NCBI GenBank assembly: GCA_007280285.1
Contig: QYQA01000050.1
Span: forward strand, 1 to 33,762
Direction: 5' to 3'
DNA: 33,762 nt
DNA from: Methylococcus sp.
Lineage (GTDB): Bacteria > Pseudomonadota > Gammaproteobacteria > Methylococcales > Methylococcaceae
Positions 1 to 9,060 of this stretch are shown in pieces. The position numbers and the translations under genes are program-made. Below the pieces are notes generated by a model. It was not told the DNA's origin. It made no database searches and saw only the letters and a list, made by a program, of their open reading frames with translations. Within the stretch, counting starts at the first letter, position 1. Every line of letters begins with the position of its first letter.

Positions 1-2733
1 GTCTGAAAGGCCTCGTGACTTGAGCATCGCCTGGGCAGCGGCAAGACGCGCTACCGGAACCCGGGGCGGTGAGCAGGAAACATAGTTGATCCCGATTTCA
101 TGGCAGAAACGGATGGATGCAGGATCCCCGCCTTGTTCGCCACAGATACCGATCTTGAGATGGGGGTTGATCGAACGCCCTAAATCCACACTCATCTGCA
201 TGAGGACGCCGACCCCTTTTAAATCAATCGTCTCGAAGGGGTTGTCATGAAGAATCCCCGTCTCCGTATAGAGAGGGAGGAATTTATTTTCGGCATCCTC
301 ACGAGAGAATGAGTAGGTAGCCTGTGTCAAATCATTGGTGCCGAAGGAAAAAAACTCCGCTAAATGGGCAAGATCAGCGGCGCGGGTGCACGCTCTGACC
401 GTTTCAATCATGGTGCCGAACTTGAAGGACAGGTTCAGCCCAAAGCGCTGCTCAACCTCATGGCGTATTTGGTCAACGCTGGCTTTGACGCGTTTTAGTT
501 CCTGCACCGTGATCACCTGAGGCACCATGATTTCAGGGCAAACGGTGATCCCCGCCTGAAGGCATGCCGCTTCGGCTTCAAGAATGGCCCGGATCTGCAT
601 GTCGTAGATTTCGGGATAAGTCATTCCGATGCGAACCCCTCGGTGTCCGAGCATAGGGTTGATTTCATGCAGATCCCGGACCTTTCGGAGCATGCCCTCC
701 TTCTTGGCGATGATACGGTTGACGTGATCTTCGGTGGCTTCGGTCTCAGCGGGGTTATTGAGAGGGAGTGCAGTAAGCGCCACTGTTCGACCTTTAACGA
801 CAAGGCGGTATTCCCGTAGCGCCTCAATGTCGTCGATGATCTGCTGTTCGCTCGGAAGGAATTCATGCATGGGAGGGTCTAGGAGTCGGATCGTGACCGG
901 ATGGGGGGCCACAATCTTGAATATCTCCTCGAAATCCTGACGCTGCATGGGAAGGAGCATTGAAAGAGCAGCTTCGCGATCCTCAAGAGTTCGCGCCATG
1001 ATCATGTCGACCACGACGGGGAGGCGTTCGCTGGCATTGAACATGCGTTCGGTTCGGCAAAGTCCGATCCCTTTGGCCCCATAACCGACTGCGACGCTGG
1101 CCATTTCAGGGGTATCGCAATTCGCCATAACCCTAAGTCGAGCCTTTTCATCAGCCCAACTCAGCAGAGTATTCAGTTCTTCAGAAAACTCAGGCGGCAG
1201 CGTTGCTATAGGGCCGAGATAGACCGATCCATTGGATCCATCAATGGTGATGATGTCGCCTTCTTTGATGGTGACGTCACCGATAGAGGCCGTCCGTCGC
1301 CGTGCATCCACCACGATGCCTTCGGCGCCGGCGACACACGCCTTACCCATGCCTCTTGCGACGACGGCTGCATGAGAGGTTTTGCCGCCGCGGCTGGTGA
1401 GAATGCCAGCAGCCGCAAAAAAGCCATGGATATCCTCAGGCTTGGTGTCTTCCCTAATCAAAATGATGGATTCACCGGTGTGGCCCAGGGTTTCGGCGAG
1501 ATCGGCATCGAACACGCAGCGTCCACTGGCCGCTCCCGGCGAAGCGGGAAGCCCCTGAGCCAGAGGTTGCTGCGCGTGCCTTGGGTCAAGCCTTGGATGC
1601 AGCAGTTGTTCAAGGTCAAGGGGATTAATCCGAAGCAGGGCCTGATCCTTACTGATCAAACCCTCAACGTAAAGGTCGACCGAGGTTTTCACCATCGCCG
1701 CCGCATTCATTTTGCCCTGACGGGTTTGAAGGCAGAAGAGGACGCCCTTTTCGATGGTGTATTCGAAATCCTGGACTTCGCGGTAATGGCCTTCCAATCG
1801 ATTCCTAAGATCCAGCAGCTGACTGTAAAGGTCTGGCATTTCAGTCGCCATGTTTGAGACGGCTTTTGGGGTTCTGATACCAGCGACCACATCTTCGCCT
1901 TGGGCATTGATCAGATACTCGCCATACATCTCATTGTCGCCGGTGCCTGGATTTCGAGTGAATCCAACGCCCGTCGCGCAATCATTCCCCATGTTGCCAA
2001 AGACCATGGTGACCACGTTGACGGCGGTGCCAAGAGCCATATCAGGGGTAATCTTGAATTCACGACGATAATCGATCGCCCGTTTTCCCATCCAGGAGTT
2101 GAACACGGCGCGAATCGCAATCTCAAGTTGCTGGTAGACATCCTCTGGGAAGGGTTTTCCGGTCTCCCGAAGAACGACCCCTAAAAAGCGCTCGCAGGTT
2201 TCCCTAAGATGTTCGGCGGTCAGTTCAAGATCGCTTTTGATTCCTGCAGCCTGCTTGATAGCGAGAAGTTCTTCATCAAAGTATGCTTCGTTGACCCCGA
2301 GCGCCACCTTCCCAAAGAGCTGAATAAAACGACGATAGGTATCGTAGCCAAAGCGGAGGTTTTGGGTCCTATCGACCAGACCCTGAAGGGTGATTTGGTT
2401 GAGTCCAAGATTGAGGATGGTGTCCATCATGCCAGGCATCGAAAGCTGGGACCCTGAACGAACCGAAACCAATAAGGGATTATTTTGATCCCCAAAGGTC
2501 TTTCCGGTCTGTGTTTCGAGGGTCAGGATGTTGTGATGCACCTGGTTCATCAATTCATGAGGCAGGGTTCCCGACTCAAGATACTCCAAGCAAGATTCCG
2601 TGGTGATCACAAAACCAGGCGGCACGTTGAGTCCGATTTGGGTCATTTCACAGAGGTTAGCCCCCTTTCCGCCAAGAAGGCGTTTGTTTTTCCCATCTCC
2701 CTCAGCAAAGGCATAGACGTATCGCTTGTGCAT
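1..2733 (-). CDS. ppdK: Pyruvate, phosphate dikinase (3' end truncated by the window edge)
   Basis: Direct reverse-strand translation from ATG at 2733 gives MHKRYVYAFAEGDGKNKRLLGGKGANLCEMTQIGLNVPPGFVIT. It contains the phosphohistidine motif LTSRGGKTSHAAVVARGMGKACVAG and ends near the left edge with INYVSCSPPRVPVARLAAAQAML. The frame is open to position 1. The ORF is absent from the supplied track, probably because no stop lies in the window. Confidence 0.96.
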   Translation of the reverse strand, partial: MHKRYVYAFAEGDGKNKRLLGGKGANLCEMTQIGLNVPPGFVITTESCLEYLESGTLPHELMNQVHHNILTLETQTGKTFGDQNNPLLVSVRSGSQLSMPGMMDTILNLGLNQITLQGLVDRTQNLRFGYDTYRRFIQLFGKVALGVNEAYFDEELLAIKQAAGIKSDLELTAEHLRETCERFLGVVLRETGKPFPEDVYQQLEIAIRAVFNSWMGKRAIDYRREFKITPDMALGTAVNVVTMVFGNMGNDCATGVGFTRNPGTGDNEMYGEYLINAQGEDVVAGIRTPKAVSNMATEMPDLYSQLLDLRNRLEGHYREVQDFEYTIEKGVLFCLQTRQGKMNAAAMVKTSVDLYVEGLISKDQALLRINPLDLEQLLHPRLDPRHAQQPLAQGLPASPGAASGRCVFDADLAETLGHTGESIILIREDTKPEDIHGFFAAAGILTSRGGKTSHAAVVARGMGKACVAGAEGIVVDARRRTASIGDVTIKEGDIITIDGSNGSVYLGPIATLPPEFSEELNTLLSWADEKARLRVMANCDTPEMASVAVGYGAKGIGLCRTERMFNASERLPVVVDMIMARTLEDREAALSMLLPMQRQDFEEIFKIVAPHPVTIRLLDPPMHEFLPSEQQIIDDIEALREYRLVVKGRTVALTALPLNNPAETEATEDHVNRIIAKKEGMLRKVRDLHEINPMLGHRGVRIGMTYPEIYDMQIRAILEAEAACLQAGITVCPEIMVPQVITVQELKRVKASVDQIRHEVEQRFGLNLSFKFGTMIETVRACTRAADLAHLAEFFSFGTNDLTQATYSFSREDAENKFLPLYTETGILHDNPFETIDLKGVGVLMQMSVDLGRSINPHLKIGICGEQGGDPASIRFCHEIGINYVSCSPPRVPVARLAAAQAMLKSRGLSD

Positions 2734-2861
2734 GAATGACTCCTCAGCGTGATGAATATGATCCCTGGGCGGACGTCCGCCGCGGCCTATTCTAAAAAAT
2801 TATTCTCTCAACACTTTCTCGTTGTGCTTTAGGATCTCTTTGATTCCTCTAACACTCTGAT

Positions 2862-5705
2862 TTAACTGGTTACAATGACTCTAATGGCATCCAATCGATG
2901 CCGTGCCGTCTGAATGCTGCTATGCATTTCGAGCGCATTGGCCTTCAGTTGATCCAGTTCTTCCTTGCGGACATTCGGATTCACTGTCCTAAGAGCAGCC
3001 AGACGTTTTAGTTCCAAGGTCATACTATCCAACATTTTTTTACCCGAAGCTTCAATGAGCCCGGGTAAAGAGGCTCTGGTCGATTTCTCCGCCAATCTAA
3101 TGGCCCGCTCAATCAGTTTTCTCTGAGTTCTCAGAAGTTCGCGGGCATGTTCCTGGTCGAACTGGCGTGGGTGGTGCTCAAAGCTTTTTGGGGCCAGGTG
3201 GCTAAGATCATTGCCGTCGCCATCGATGAGTGTCCGCATCATGACCGGAGCGAAGAAGCGGCCTATCTGGAGTCGCTTAGGCGCAGCGCAATCCATGATG
3301 TGGAAGCACTCGATCAATAAGGTCCCAGGATCAAGGTCGGGATGACTGAGAATGCTCAAGGCGGCGTTGCCATGCTCGCCGTTTAAAATAATGTCCATGG
3401 CGCCTCGAACCATCGGATGTTCGAAGCTTAGGAACAAAATATCCTCGCGGGCCAGGGCGGTGTTCCGGTCAAAGGTGACGGTGACCCCCTCATCAGGAAG
3501 CTCCGGAAATTGGAGTCGCATATGTTCGCCGGGGCGAAGAATGTGACACAGGGCGGAGTGCTCTTCGACATTAATGCCGTAGGCATCAAATATACGTTCA
3601 AGGTAAGGCCAAAGTTCCTGGTCTTGATCTTGGGTTTCGATGGAATCGACCAGGTAAGCCGCTTCAGATTCGCGGCAGGAGTTCAATTCAAGGAGGCGGT
3701 CACGCCCTTGATGCAAGATCTCAAGGGTCTGCTGAGAGAGGTTTTTCGCGGCCTCGATCAGAGGTTCTACCTGGTCTTCCTGAGGCGCTTTCAAAAGGCT
3801 CATCAAGTCGTTTCCAAGCGCTGTGAAGACCGTTTGTGCCGCGGGGTTCTGCTGTCTAAAGGCATTAAGGCCCTCGTCATACCAACGAAAGAGCACTTCT
3901 TGGGCGGTGCCTTCAAGAAAAGCGGTATGAATCTTGATGATTTCCCGTTGACCAATGCGATCGAGGCGTCCGATGCGTTGCTCGAGAAGGTCCGGATTGA
4001 GAGGGAGATCAAAGAGGACCAGATGATGAGCGAACTGAAAATTACGCCCTTCACTGCCGATTTCTGAGCAAATGAGAACTTGAGTCCCATCCTCTTCATC
4101 AGCAAACCACGCAGCGGCCCGGTCCCTTGAAATAATGCTGAGGCCTTCATGAAATAGCGCGGATTGGAGCCCCGATTGACGCAGAGCATCCTCAAGATCC
4201 ATCACCGTTTCCTGGTGGGCGGCAATGACGAGTGCTTTCGCGGGACGAATCGATTTGAGCGTTTTGATCAGCCAATCGACCCGTGGGTCAAGACGCCACC
4301 ATGCTTCACCTTGAATGGCGGATGTCATCTGGGCTTCGGGAAGGAGAAGGTCCAGGGCGTTACCCAGCGGCTGATCAGTGATGCCATCGCCCTTTGGGCC
4401 AGGAAGGGCGGTGGCCTTCAATTCCCGTCCTGGGAAACCTTTGATGGTTGATCGGGTGTTTCTAAAAAGGATTCGGCCGGTGCCATGTCGGTCTAGCAGC
4501 AGCTGGATCAGCGCTTTCCGGGCTTCCGCTGTGGCCATAGGATCAGTAAGGCGGGCCATCAGGTCGTCAGCCAGGTCCTGCGCTAGAAGGGTTTCAAGGC
4601 GTTGCAACAAGCCGAGATCCAAGACGTCGTCATCGAGGAGGTGCTCAATAACGTCGGCCAGGCCTTCATATTCCGCTTCCTCATGAAGAAATTGGGTGTA
4701 ATCATGAAAACGACTCGGATCAAGGAGCCTTAGCCTTGCAAAATGGCTTTCCTTCCCAAGCTGTTCAGGGGTTGCGGTTAATAGCAAAAGTCCCTTCACC
4801 TTAAGGCCCAGCGCCTCGATAAAGGCGTATTCAGGGCTTGAACCTAATGGGCTCCAGCCTAAGTGATGAGCCTCATCAACGATAGAGAGATCCCAGCCGG
4901 CGGCGATGGCATCGCTCGCCCGTTTAGGGTCCTCCATAAAGAACTCGATGCTGGCGAGAACCAGCTGTTCGTCCTGAAAAGGATTTTGGCTATCGGATTC
5001 CACCATTCGTTCGGCGTCAAAGAGGCTGAACTTGAGATTAAAACGGCGCCGCATTTCCACCAACCATTGATGGAGGAGGGGGTCTGGAACCACAATCAGC
5101 ACCCGCTCAGCGCGGCCCGTGATCAATTGGTGGTGAAGAATCAGGCCGGCTTCAATGGTTTTGCCGAGGCCGACCTCATCGGCTAGAAGCACCCTTGGAG
5201 CCTCACGGCTGGCGACTTCATGGGCGATGTAAAGCTGGTGAGGAATCAGGCTGGTCCTGCTTCCGAGAAATCCACGAATCTCCGACTGATCGAGGCGCGC
5301 GAGATGTTCCAGCGTTTCGTGGCGAAGGTTGAAGAGTTCGGCGGAATCGAGCTGGCCGGTAAAAAGACGATCTTGGGGTTTGTTGAACTCCAAAAAATGG
5401 TTCAGATCCATTTCCTTGAGCTGCACTTCCTCACCATCTTCGTCGGTTCCTTTATAGGTCAGAATGCCCTGATCTTCCTCCACCACACGAACCAGGATCT
5501 TGATGCCATCCTGACCTTCGATGCGATCGCCCTTGACGAAACGCACCCGCGCCAAGGGGGCGTTCTGCGATGCATACATTCGGCGGTCGCTGGCAGCGAC
5601 GTAAAGTATGGTGACTCGATTGCCCTCCACGGACAGAACAATCCCAAGGCCTAATTCCGGTTCGGTCTCACTGATCCAGCGTTGACCCGGGACAAATGAC
5701 GGCAC
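2862..5705 (-). CDS. rapA: RNA polymerase-associated protein RapA (SWI2/SNF2 family ATPase)
   Basis: N-terminus PSFVPGQRWISETEPELGLGIVL, helicase motifs LLADEVGLGKTIEAGL and DEAHH, and C-terminal QRIGRLDRIGQ. Start set to GTG 5705, preceded by AAGGAGA, rather than the TTG at 5756 used in the ORF track. Confidence 0.95.
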   Translation of the reverse strand: MPSFVPGQRWISETEPELGLGIVLSVEGNRVTILYVAASDRRMYASQNAPLARVRFVKGDRIEGQDGIKILVRVVEEDQGILTYKGTDEDGEEVQLKEMDLNHFLEFNKPQDRLFTGQLDSAELFNLRHETLEHLARLDQSEIRGFLGSRTSLIPHQLYIAHEVASREAPRVLLADEVGLGKTIEAGLILHHQLITGRAERVLIVVPDPLLHQWLVEMRRRFNLKFSLFDAERMVESDSQNPFQDEQLVLASIEFFMEDPKRASDAIAAGWDLSIVDEAHHLGWSPLGSSPEYAFIEALGLKVKGLLLLTATPEQLGKESHFARLRLLDPSRFHDYTQFLHEEAEYEGLADVIEHLLDDDVLDLGLLQRLETLLAQDLADDLMARLTDPMATAEARKALIQLLLDRHGTGRILFRNTRSTIKGFPGRELKATALPGPKGDGITDQPLGNALDLLLPEAQMTSAIQGEAWWRLDPRVDWLIKTLKSIRPAKALVIAAHQETVMDLEDALRQSGLQSALFHEGLSIISRDRAAAWFADEEDGTQVLICSEIGSEGRNFQFAHHLVLFDLPLNPDLLEQRIGRLDRIGQREIIKIHTAFLEGTAQEVLFRWYDEGLNAFRQQNPAAQTVFTALGNDLMSLLKAPQEDQVEPLIEAAKNLSQQTLEILHQGRDRLLELNSCRESEAAYLVDSIETQDQDQELWPYLERIFDAYGINVEEHSALCHILRPGEHMRLQFPELPDEGVTVTFDRNTALAREDILFLSFEHPMVRGAMDIILNGEHGNAALSILSHPDLDPGTLLIECFHIMDCAAPKRLQIGRFFAPVMMRTLIDGDGNDLSHLAPKSFEHHPRQFDQEHARELLRTQRKLIERAIRLAEKSTRASLPGLIEASGKKMLDSMTLELKRLAALRTVNPNVRKEELDQLKANALEMHSSIQTARHRLDAIRVIVTS

Positions 5706-5740
5706 TGGCTGGTCTCCTTGATGATGGTGGAATGTCAGAC

Positions 5741-5780
5741 GGCTGATTATACCCAAGCGAGGGATCGTGCTGAACTGATG
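5741..5780 (-). promoter_or_regulatory. Putative sigma70 promoter of rapA (perfect TATAAT -10 box)
   Basis: The minus strand reads TTCAGC-17 nt-TATAAT (-10 at 5751..5746), followed by AAGGAGA and the GTG start. Confidence 0.6.
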
Positions 5781-5879
5781 AGGCAGTCATCGTTCTTTCG
5801 AGTCTATCGGGGAACGCTCTGAGACAGAGCGTGGGCTCGGGAAGCCTCAGGCAGGGCCTTGGGTGTCAGTGCGTCGGAG

Positions 5880-6055
5880 GACGCCCGAGTGCCTCTTTTT
5901 CTGGGTACATGAACAATGCGCTTGCATTGGATGACAGGGCATGGAGTTGTCCTTCCTGCTCTACCTCTTTGGATAGAGACATCAATGCCGCAGTCAACAT
6001 GAAAGCCGCCGGGCTGGCGGTGTTAGCCTGTGGAGAGAATGTCAGTCTTATATAG
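5880..6055 (+). pseudogene. Degraded C-terminal remnant of a TnpB-like transposon nuclease (OrfB zinc ribbon)
   Basis: ...SGYMNNALALDDRAWSCPSCSTSLDRDINAAVNMKAAGLAVLACGENVSLI* matches the TnpB C-terminal pattern W-C-P-x-C-x5-DRDxNAAxNx...G.LA.CGE. The first CxxC pair and the whole N-terminal catalytic part are missing. Confidence 0.85.
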
Positions 6056-7963
6056 TTAGATATCAATTTTTATGTGGAGCTCGATGACATCCTCTGAGGG
6101 GATTCGATAGAAGTCAGAGGCCTGAGCCGCATTTCGGAGCATGGCGGCGAAGAGTCTTTCGCGCCAAAGGGCCATGCCAGGGCGATCGGTGGCGACCGGT
6201 TGCAAGCGACTGACAAAATAAGAGATATCGCTTGGATCACCCTTGAATTCAAAGAGTCGGCTGGATTTCTCCAGTATCTTTGGAATATCAGGAAGCTCCA
6301 TGAAACCAAAGCGGGCAGCGAGAAGATGGATGCCGGAATGGGGTGATTCATGGCTGAAGCGGGAGGACTCCAATTCCCGCGGGCGATCGGTGGTGATAAT
6401 GCTGAGAATGACCACCGTCTCATGAAGGACCTTGTTATGCCTGAAATTCTGTAACAGCCCATTGGGGATGCCTTCCCCTGGGGCTGAGAGATAGACTGCA
6501 GTCCCATTGACCCTGAGCGGCGTGGCATCCAGGGCCATTTCGAGGAATCCTTCGAGTTTGCCTTTGCGCGGGAGCAGGCTTCGATTGATCAGGTCCCGGC
6601 CCTTGATCCAGGTGGTCATCACGACAAAGACGATGAGGCCAAGAAGGACCGGGACCCAGCCACCCTCCATGAATTTCAGAAGGTTCGCACCGAGGAAGCC
6701 GCTATCCACTAGAAGGAATAAGAGGACCAAGGGAATCAGTCGGTGGCGTGGCCATCCCCAAGCTTTACGGGCCACGACGCTGAAGAGAATGGTGGTCATG
6801 AGCATCGTGCCGGTCACCGCTATGCCGTAGGCAGATGCCAGTGCGCTGGAGCTTTTAAATGACAGGACTAAAAGGATGATGGCCACCAACAGCAGGGTAT
6901 TGAGTCCCGGAAGATAGATCTGGCCCCGCTCTGTTTCAGAGGTATGTTGGATGCGGACTCGCGGAAGATAGCCCAGCAGGAAGGCCTGTTGAGTCAAGGA
7001 ATAGGCGCCTGAGATGACCGCTTGTGAGGCAATCACCGTGGCCAGTGTTGAGAGGACCACCATGGGGATCAGTGCCCAGTCTGGAAACATCAGGAAAAAA
7101 GGGTTGCGGATGGTCTCAGGATCGCTCAGCACAGTTGCACCCTGGCCCATATAATTGAGGATCAGCGCGGGAAACACCAGAAAGAACCAGGCTCTTTTGA
7201 TCGGCTTTTCACCAAAGTGGCCCATGTCGGCATAGAGGGCTTCGGCCCCTGTGACGGACAACACCACGGCCCCGAGAACGACGATGGACTGCATGCCGTG
7301 GGCGATGATGAAGTGGCTCGCATGAAGCGGGTTGATGGCCATCAAGATCATGGGATTTTCCATGACCTTGTAAAGCCCAATGCTGCCAAGGCAAAGAAAC
7401 CACATCAGCATGATAGGGCCGAATAAGCCGCCGACCATGGCGGTTCCCTGACGCTGCAACATGAACAGGGCGGTCAGAATGATCAGGGTCAGCGGGATGA
7501 CATAAGGGGTGACGGTCGGGGTGACCAATTCAATCCCTTCGATGGCGCTTAGGACCGAAATCGCCGGTGTAATAACGCCGTCGCCATAAAAAAGCGCCGC
7601 GCCAATCAATCCTGCGATGACCAGTGCTTGATGACTGAATCGCGATAGATGCTCAGAATGTAGGGTGAGGGCCAGAAGGGCCATGATGCCGCCTTCTCCC
7701 TGATTGTCCGCCCGCATGATGCATACGACATACTTGACGCCAACGACCAAGACGATGGTCCAGAAGATGAGCGATAAGAGTCCCAGCACCAGAGGCTCTG
7801 AAGGGGCTTCTTCGGCAGCGCGAAGACACTCGCGGAGGGTATAGAGAGGGCTGGTTCCGATATCCCCAAAGACCACTCCGAGGGCCGGGAGCACCAGGCG
7901 CATGACCGCTGATTTTGGGCGTTCACCAACCGGCGAGGCCTCAGGCATATTGCTGTGGTTCAT
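6056..7963 (-). CDS. kup: Kup-family low-affinity potassium transporter
   Basis: 635 aa, with LPALGVVFGDIGTSPLYTLRECL, DNQGEGGIMALLAL and GDGVITPAISVLSAIEGIEL; C-terminus ...IELHIKIDI. Confidence 0.97.
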   Translation of the reverse strand: MNHSNMPEASPVGERPKSAVMRLVLPALGVVFGDIGTSPLYTLRECLRAAEEAPSEPLVLGLLSLIFWTIVLVVGVKYVVCIMRADNQGEGGIMALLALTLHSEHLSRFSHQALVIAGLIGAALFYGDGVITPAISVLSAIEGIELVTPTVTPYVIPLTLIILTALFMLQRQGTAMVGGLFGPIMLMWFLCLGSIGLYKVMENPMILMAINPLHASHFIIAHGMQSIVVLGAVVLSVTGAEALYADMGHFGEKPIKRAWFFLVFPALILNYMGQGATVLSDPETIRNPFFLMFPDWALIPMVVLSTLATVIASQAVISGAYSLTQQAFLLGYLPRVRIQHTSETERGQIYLPGLNTLLLVAIILLVLSFKSSSALASAYGIAVTGTMLMTTILFSVVARKAWGWPRHRLIPLVLLFLLVDSGFLGANLLKFMEGGWVPVLLGLIVFVVMTTWIKGRDLINRSLLPRKGKLEGFLEMALDATPLRVNGTAVYLSAPGEGIPNGLLQNFRHNKVLHETVVILSIITTDRPRELESSRFSHESPHSGIHLLAARFGFMELPDIPKILEKSSRLFEFKGDPSDISYFVSRLQPVATDRPGMALWRERLFAAMLRNAAQASDFYRIPSEDVIELHIKIDI

Positions 7964-7988
7964 CTGGGACCCATATTGCGATCAGGAT

Positions 7989-8048
7989 CCCCGCTGCCCC
8001 CCTTGACGGTTCGCCGTTCGAGCGAAGAGGAGCGAAGGTTCAGCGGGG
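7989..8048 (-). repeat. GC-rich nested inverted repeat upstream of kup
   Basis: CCCCGCTG (7989-7996) pairs with CAGCGGGG (8041-8048) and encloses an ACGG-TTCG-CCGT hairpin plus CCTT/AAGG. Confidence 0.55.
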
Positions 8049-8178
8049 GCCTTATTAGGAGAGGCATTGATAGCCGTCTTATGAGGAAGGTCATTCCACT
8101 TACAGCGGCATTATGGCGAATCGCTGGGGGCCAATCAATCGGATCATCGACGGGGTTCGATCCTTGCCGAGATCGTGA

Positions 8179-8520
8179 TCAATCGAGAGCGGTAATTTCG
8201 ACCTGGCCAACCCCGTTGAGGCCAATGGCCTTGGCAGCAGCCATCGAAAGATCAATCAGGCGGTGCCGAGCATGGGGGCCACGGTCATTGATTTTGACGA
8301 CGACCGATTCGTTGTTGGCAAGATTGGTGACGAGGACCCGGCTATGAAGGGGGAGGGTCTTATGCGCTGCGGTCAGGGCATGTTGATTAAAGCGTTCACC
8401 TGATGCGGTCTTGCGGCCGTGGAAACCTGGCCCGTACCAGGAGGCATGGCCTCTCGCTTCGTAAGAAAAAGCGGCGGTCGATACCAGCATGGGAATCAGG
8501 ATGAGAAAAAATTTGATCAT
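8179..8520 (-). CDS. rlpA: RlpA-like septal ring lytic transglycosylase / double-psi beta-barrel protein
   Basis: Signal peptide followed by RGHASWYGPGFHGRKTASGERFNQHALTAAHKTLPLHSRVLVTNLANNESVVVKINDRGPHARHRLIDLSMAAAKAIG, a typical RlpA core. Confidence 0.93.
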   Translation of the reverse strand: MIKFFLILIPMLVSTAAFSYEARGHASWYGPGFHGRKTASGERFNQHALTAAHKTLPLHSRVLVTNLANNESVVVKINDRGPHARHRLIDLSMAAAKAIGLNGVGQVEITALD

Positions 8521-8598
8521 ATTTACCTCGATCTAGGTTTGTGCCGGTGCGATGTGTGAGCGCTTACCGGAACGTGGTCGCAACCATCCAAGTGCTGA

Positions 8599-8752
8599 CT
8601 TCCTGTAAAGGAGCGCAGTGGATCAGGTCGCAGGATTTCCAGTCATTGACTGGAAGGAAGGTGGTCTCATCGACTGTCTTTCGGGACAGGGAATTCACAC
8701 CAGGGATGTAGGCACGAGGGGGTGCCAGATGTCGGAAGTGATGCAATCACTT
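8599..8752 (-). other. Candidate structured leader: four consecutive hairpins upstream of rlpA
   Basis: AAGTGAT/ATCACTT (8736-8752), GGCAC/GTGCC (8711-8726), CTGTC/GACAG (8674-8689) and TTCCAGTCA/TGACTGGAA (8637-8655), plus outer CTTCCT/AGGAAG (8599-8604 / 8655-8660). Confidence 0.4.
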
Positions 8753-9060
8753 GTTTGAGGAAACCTGATTATACAGCAACAGAGTGTGAAATAGCCATCG
8801 CATGGATAATTATTTTCTGCGGCGCAGTGAATCGGGAGGGCAGCAGGGCGATTTTTAAGAGGGGGTCCCTTCGGCTTTTCGAATAGACGGGATCCTCAGC
8901 GCTTTAAGTGCCGAGAGTGATCCATGAACCTTTGGATATTTGAAGGCCATCGTTTGCCTCCTTATTCTCATCTCTTTGGGTTCTTTATTTTATACTGTGA
9001 GGAGAACGCAAAAGACATGGGCATATAGCCTTATCCTTATCCTATCGAGTAACAGCCCGC

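Noticed and set aside
3510-4067. 185-aa + strand ORF inside rapA (and many similar overlapping ORFs)
   Set aside because: Antisense to conserved RapA helicase motifs, with no family signature or start context.
8155-8175. GGGGTTCGATCC resembling a tRNA T-arm
   Set aside because: The flanks do not form a 5-bp T-stem, acceptor stem or anticodon arm; not a tRNA.
8564-8746. 60-aa minus-strand ORF MHHFRHLAPPRAYIPG... upstream of rlpA
   Set aside because: No recognised family, and it coincides with the hairpin array, so the structured non-coding interpretation is preferred.
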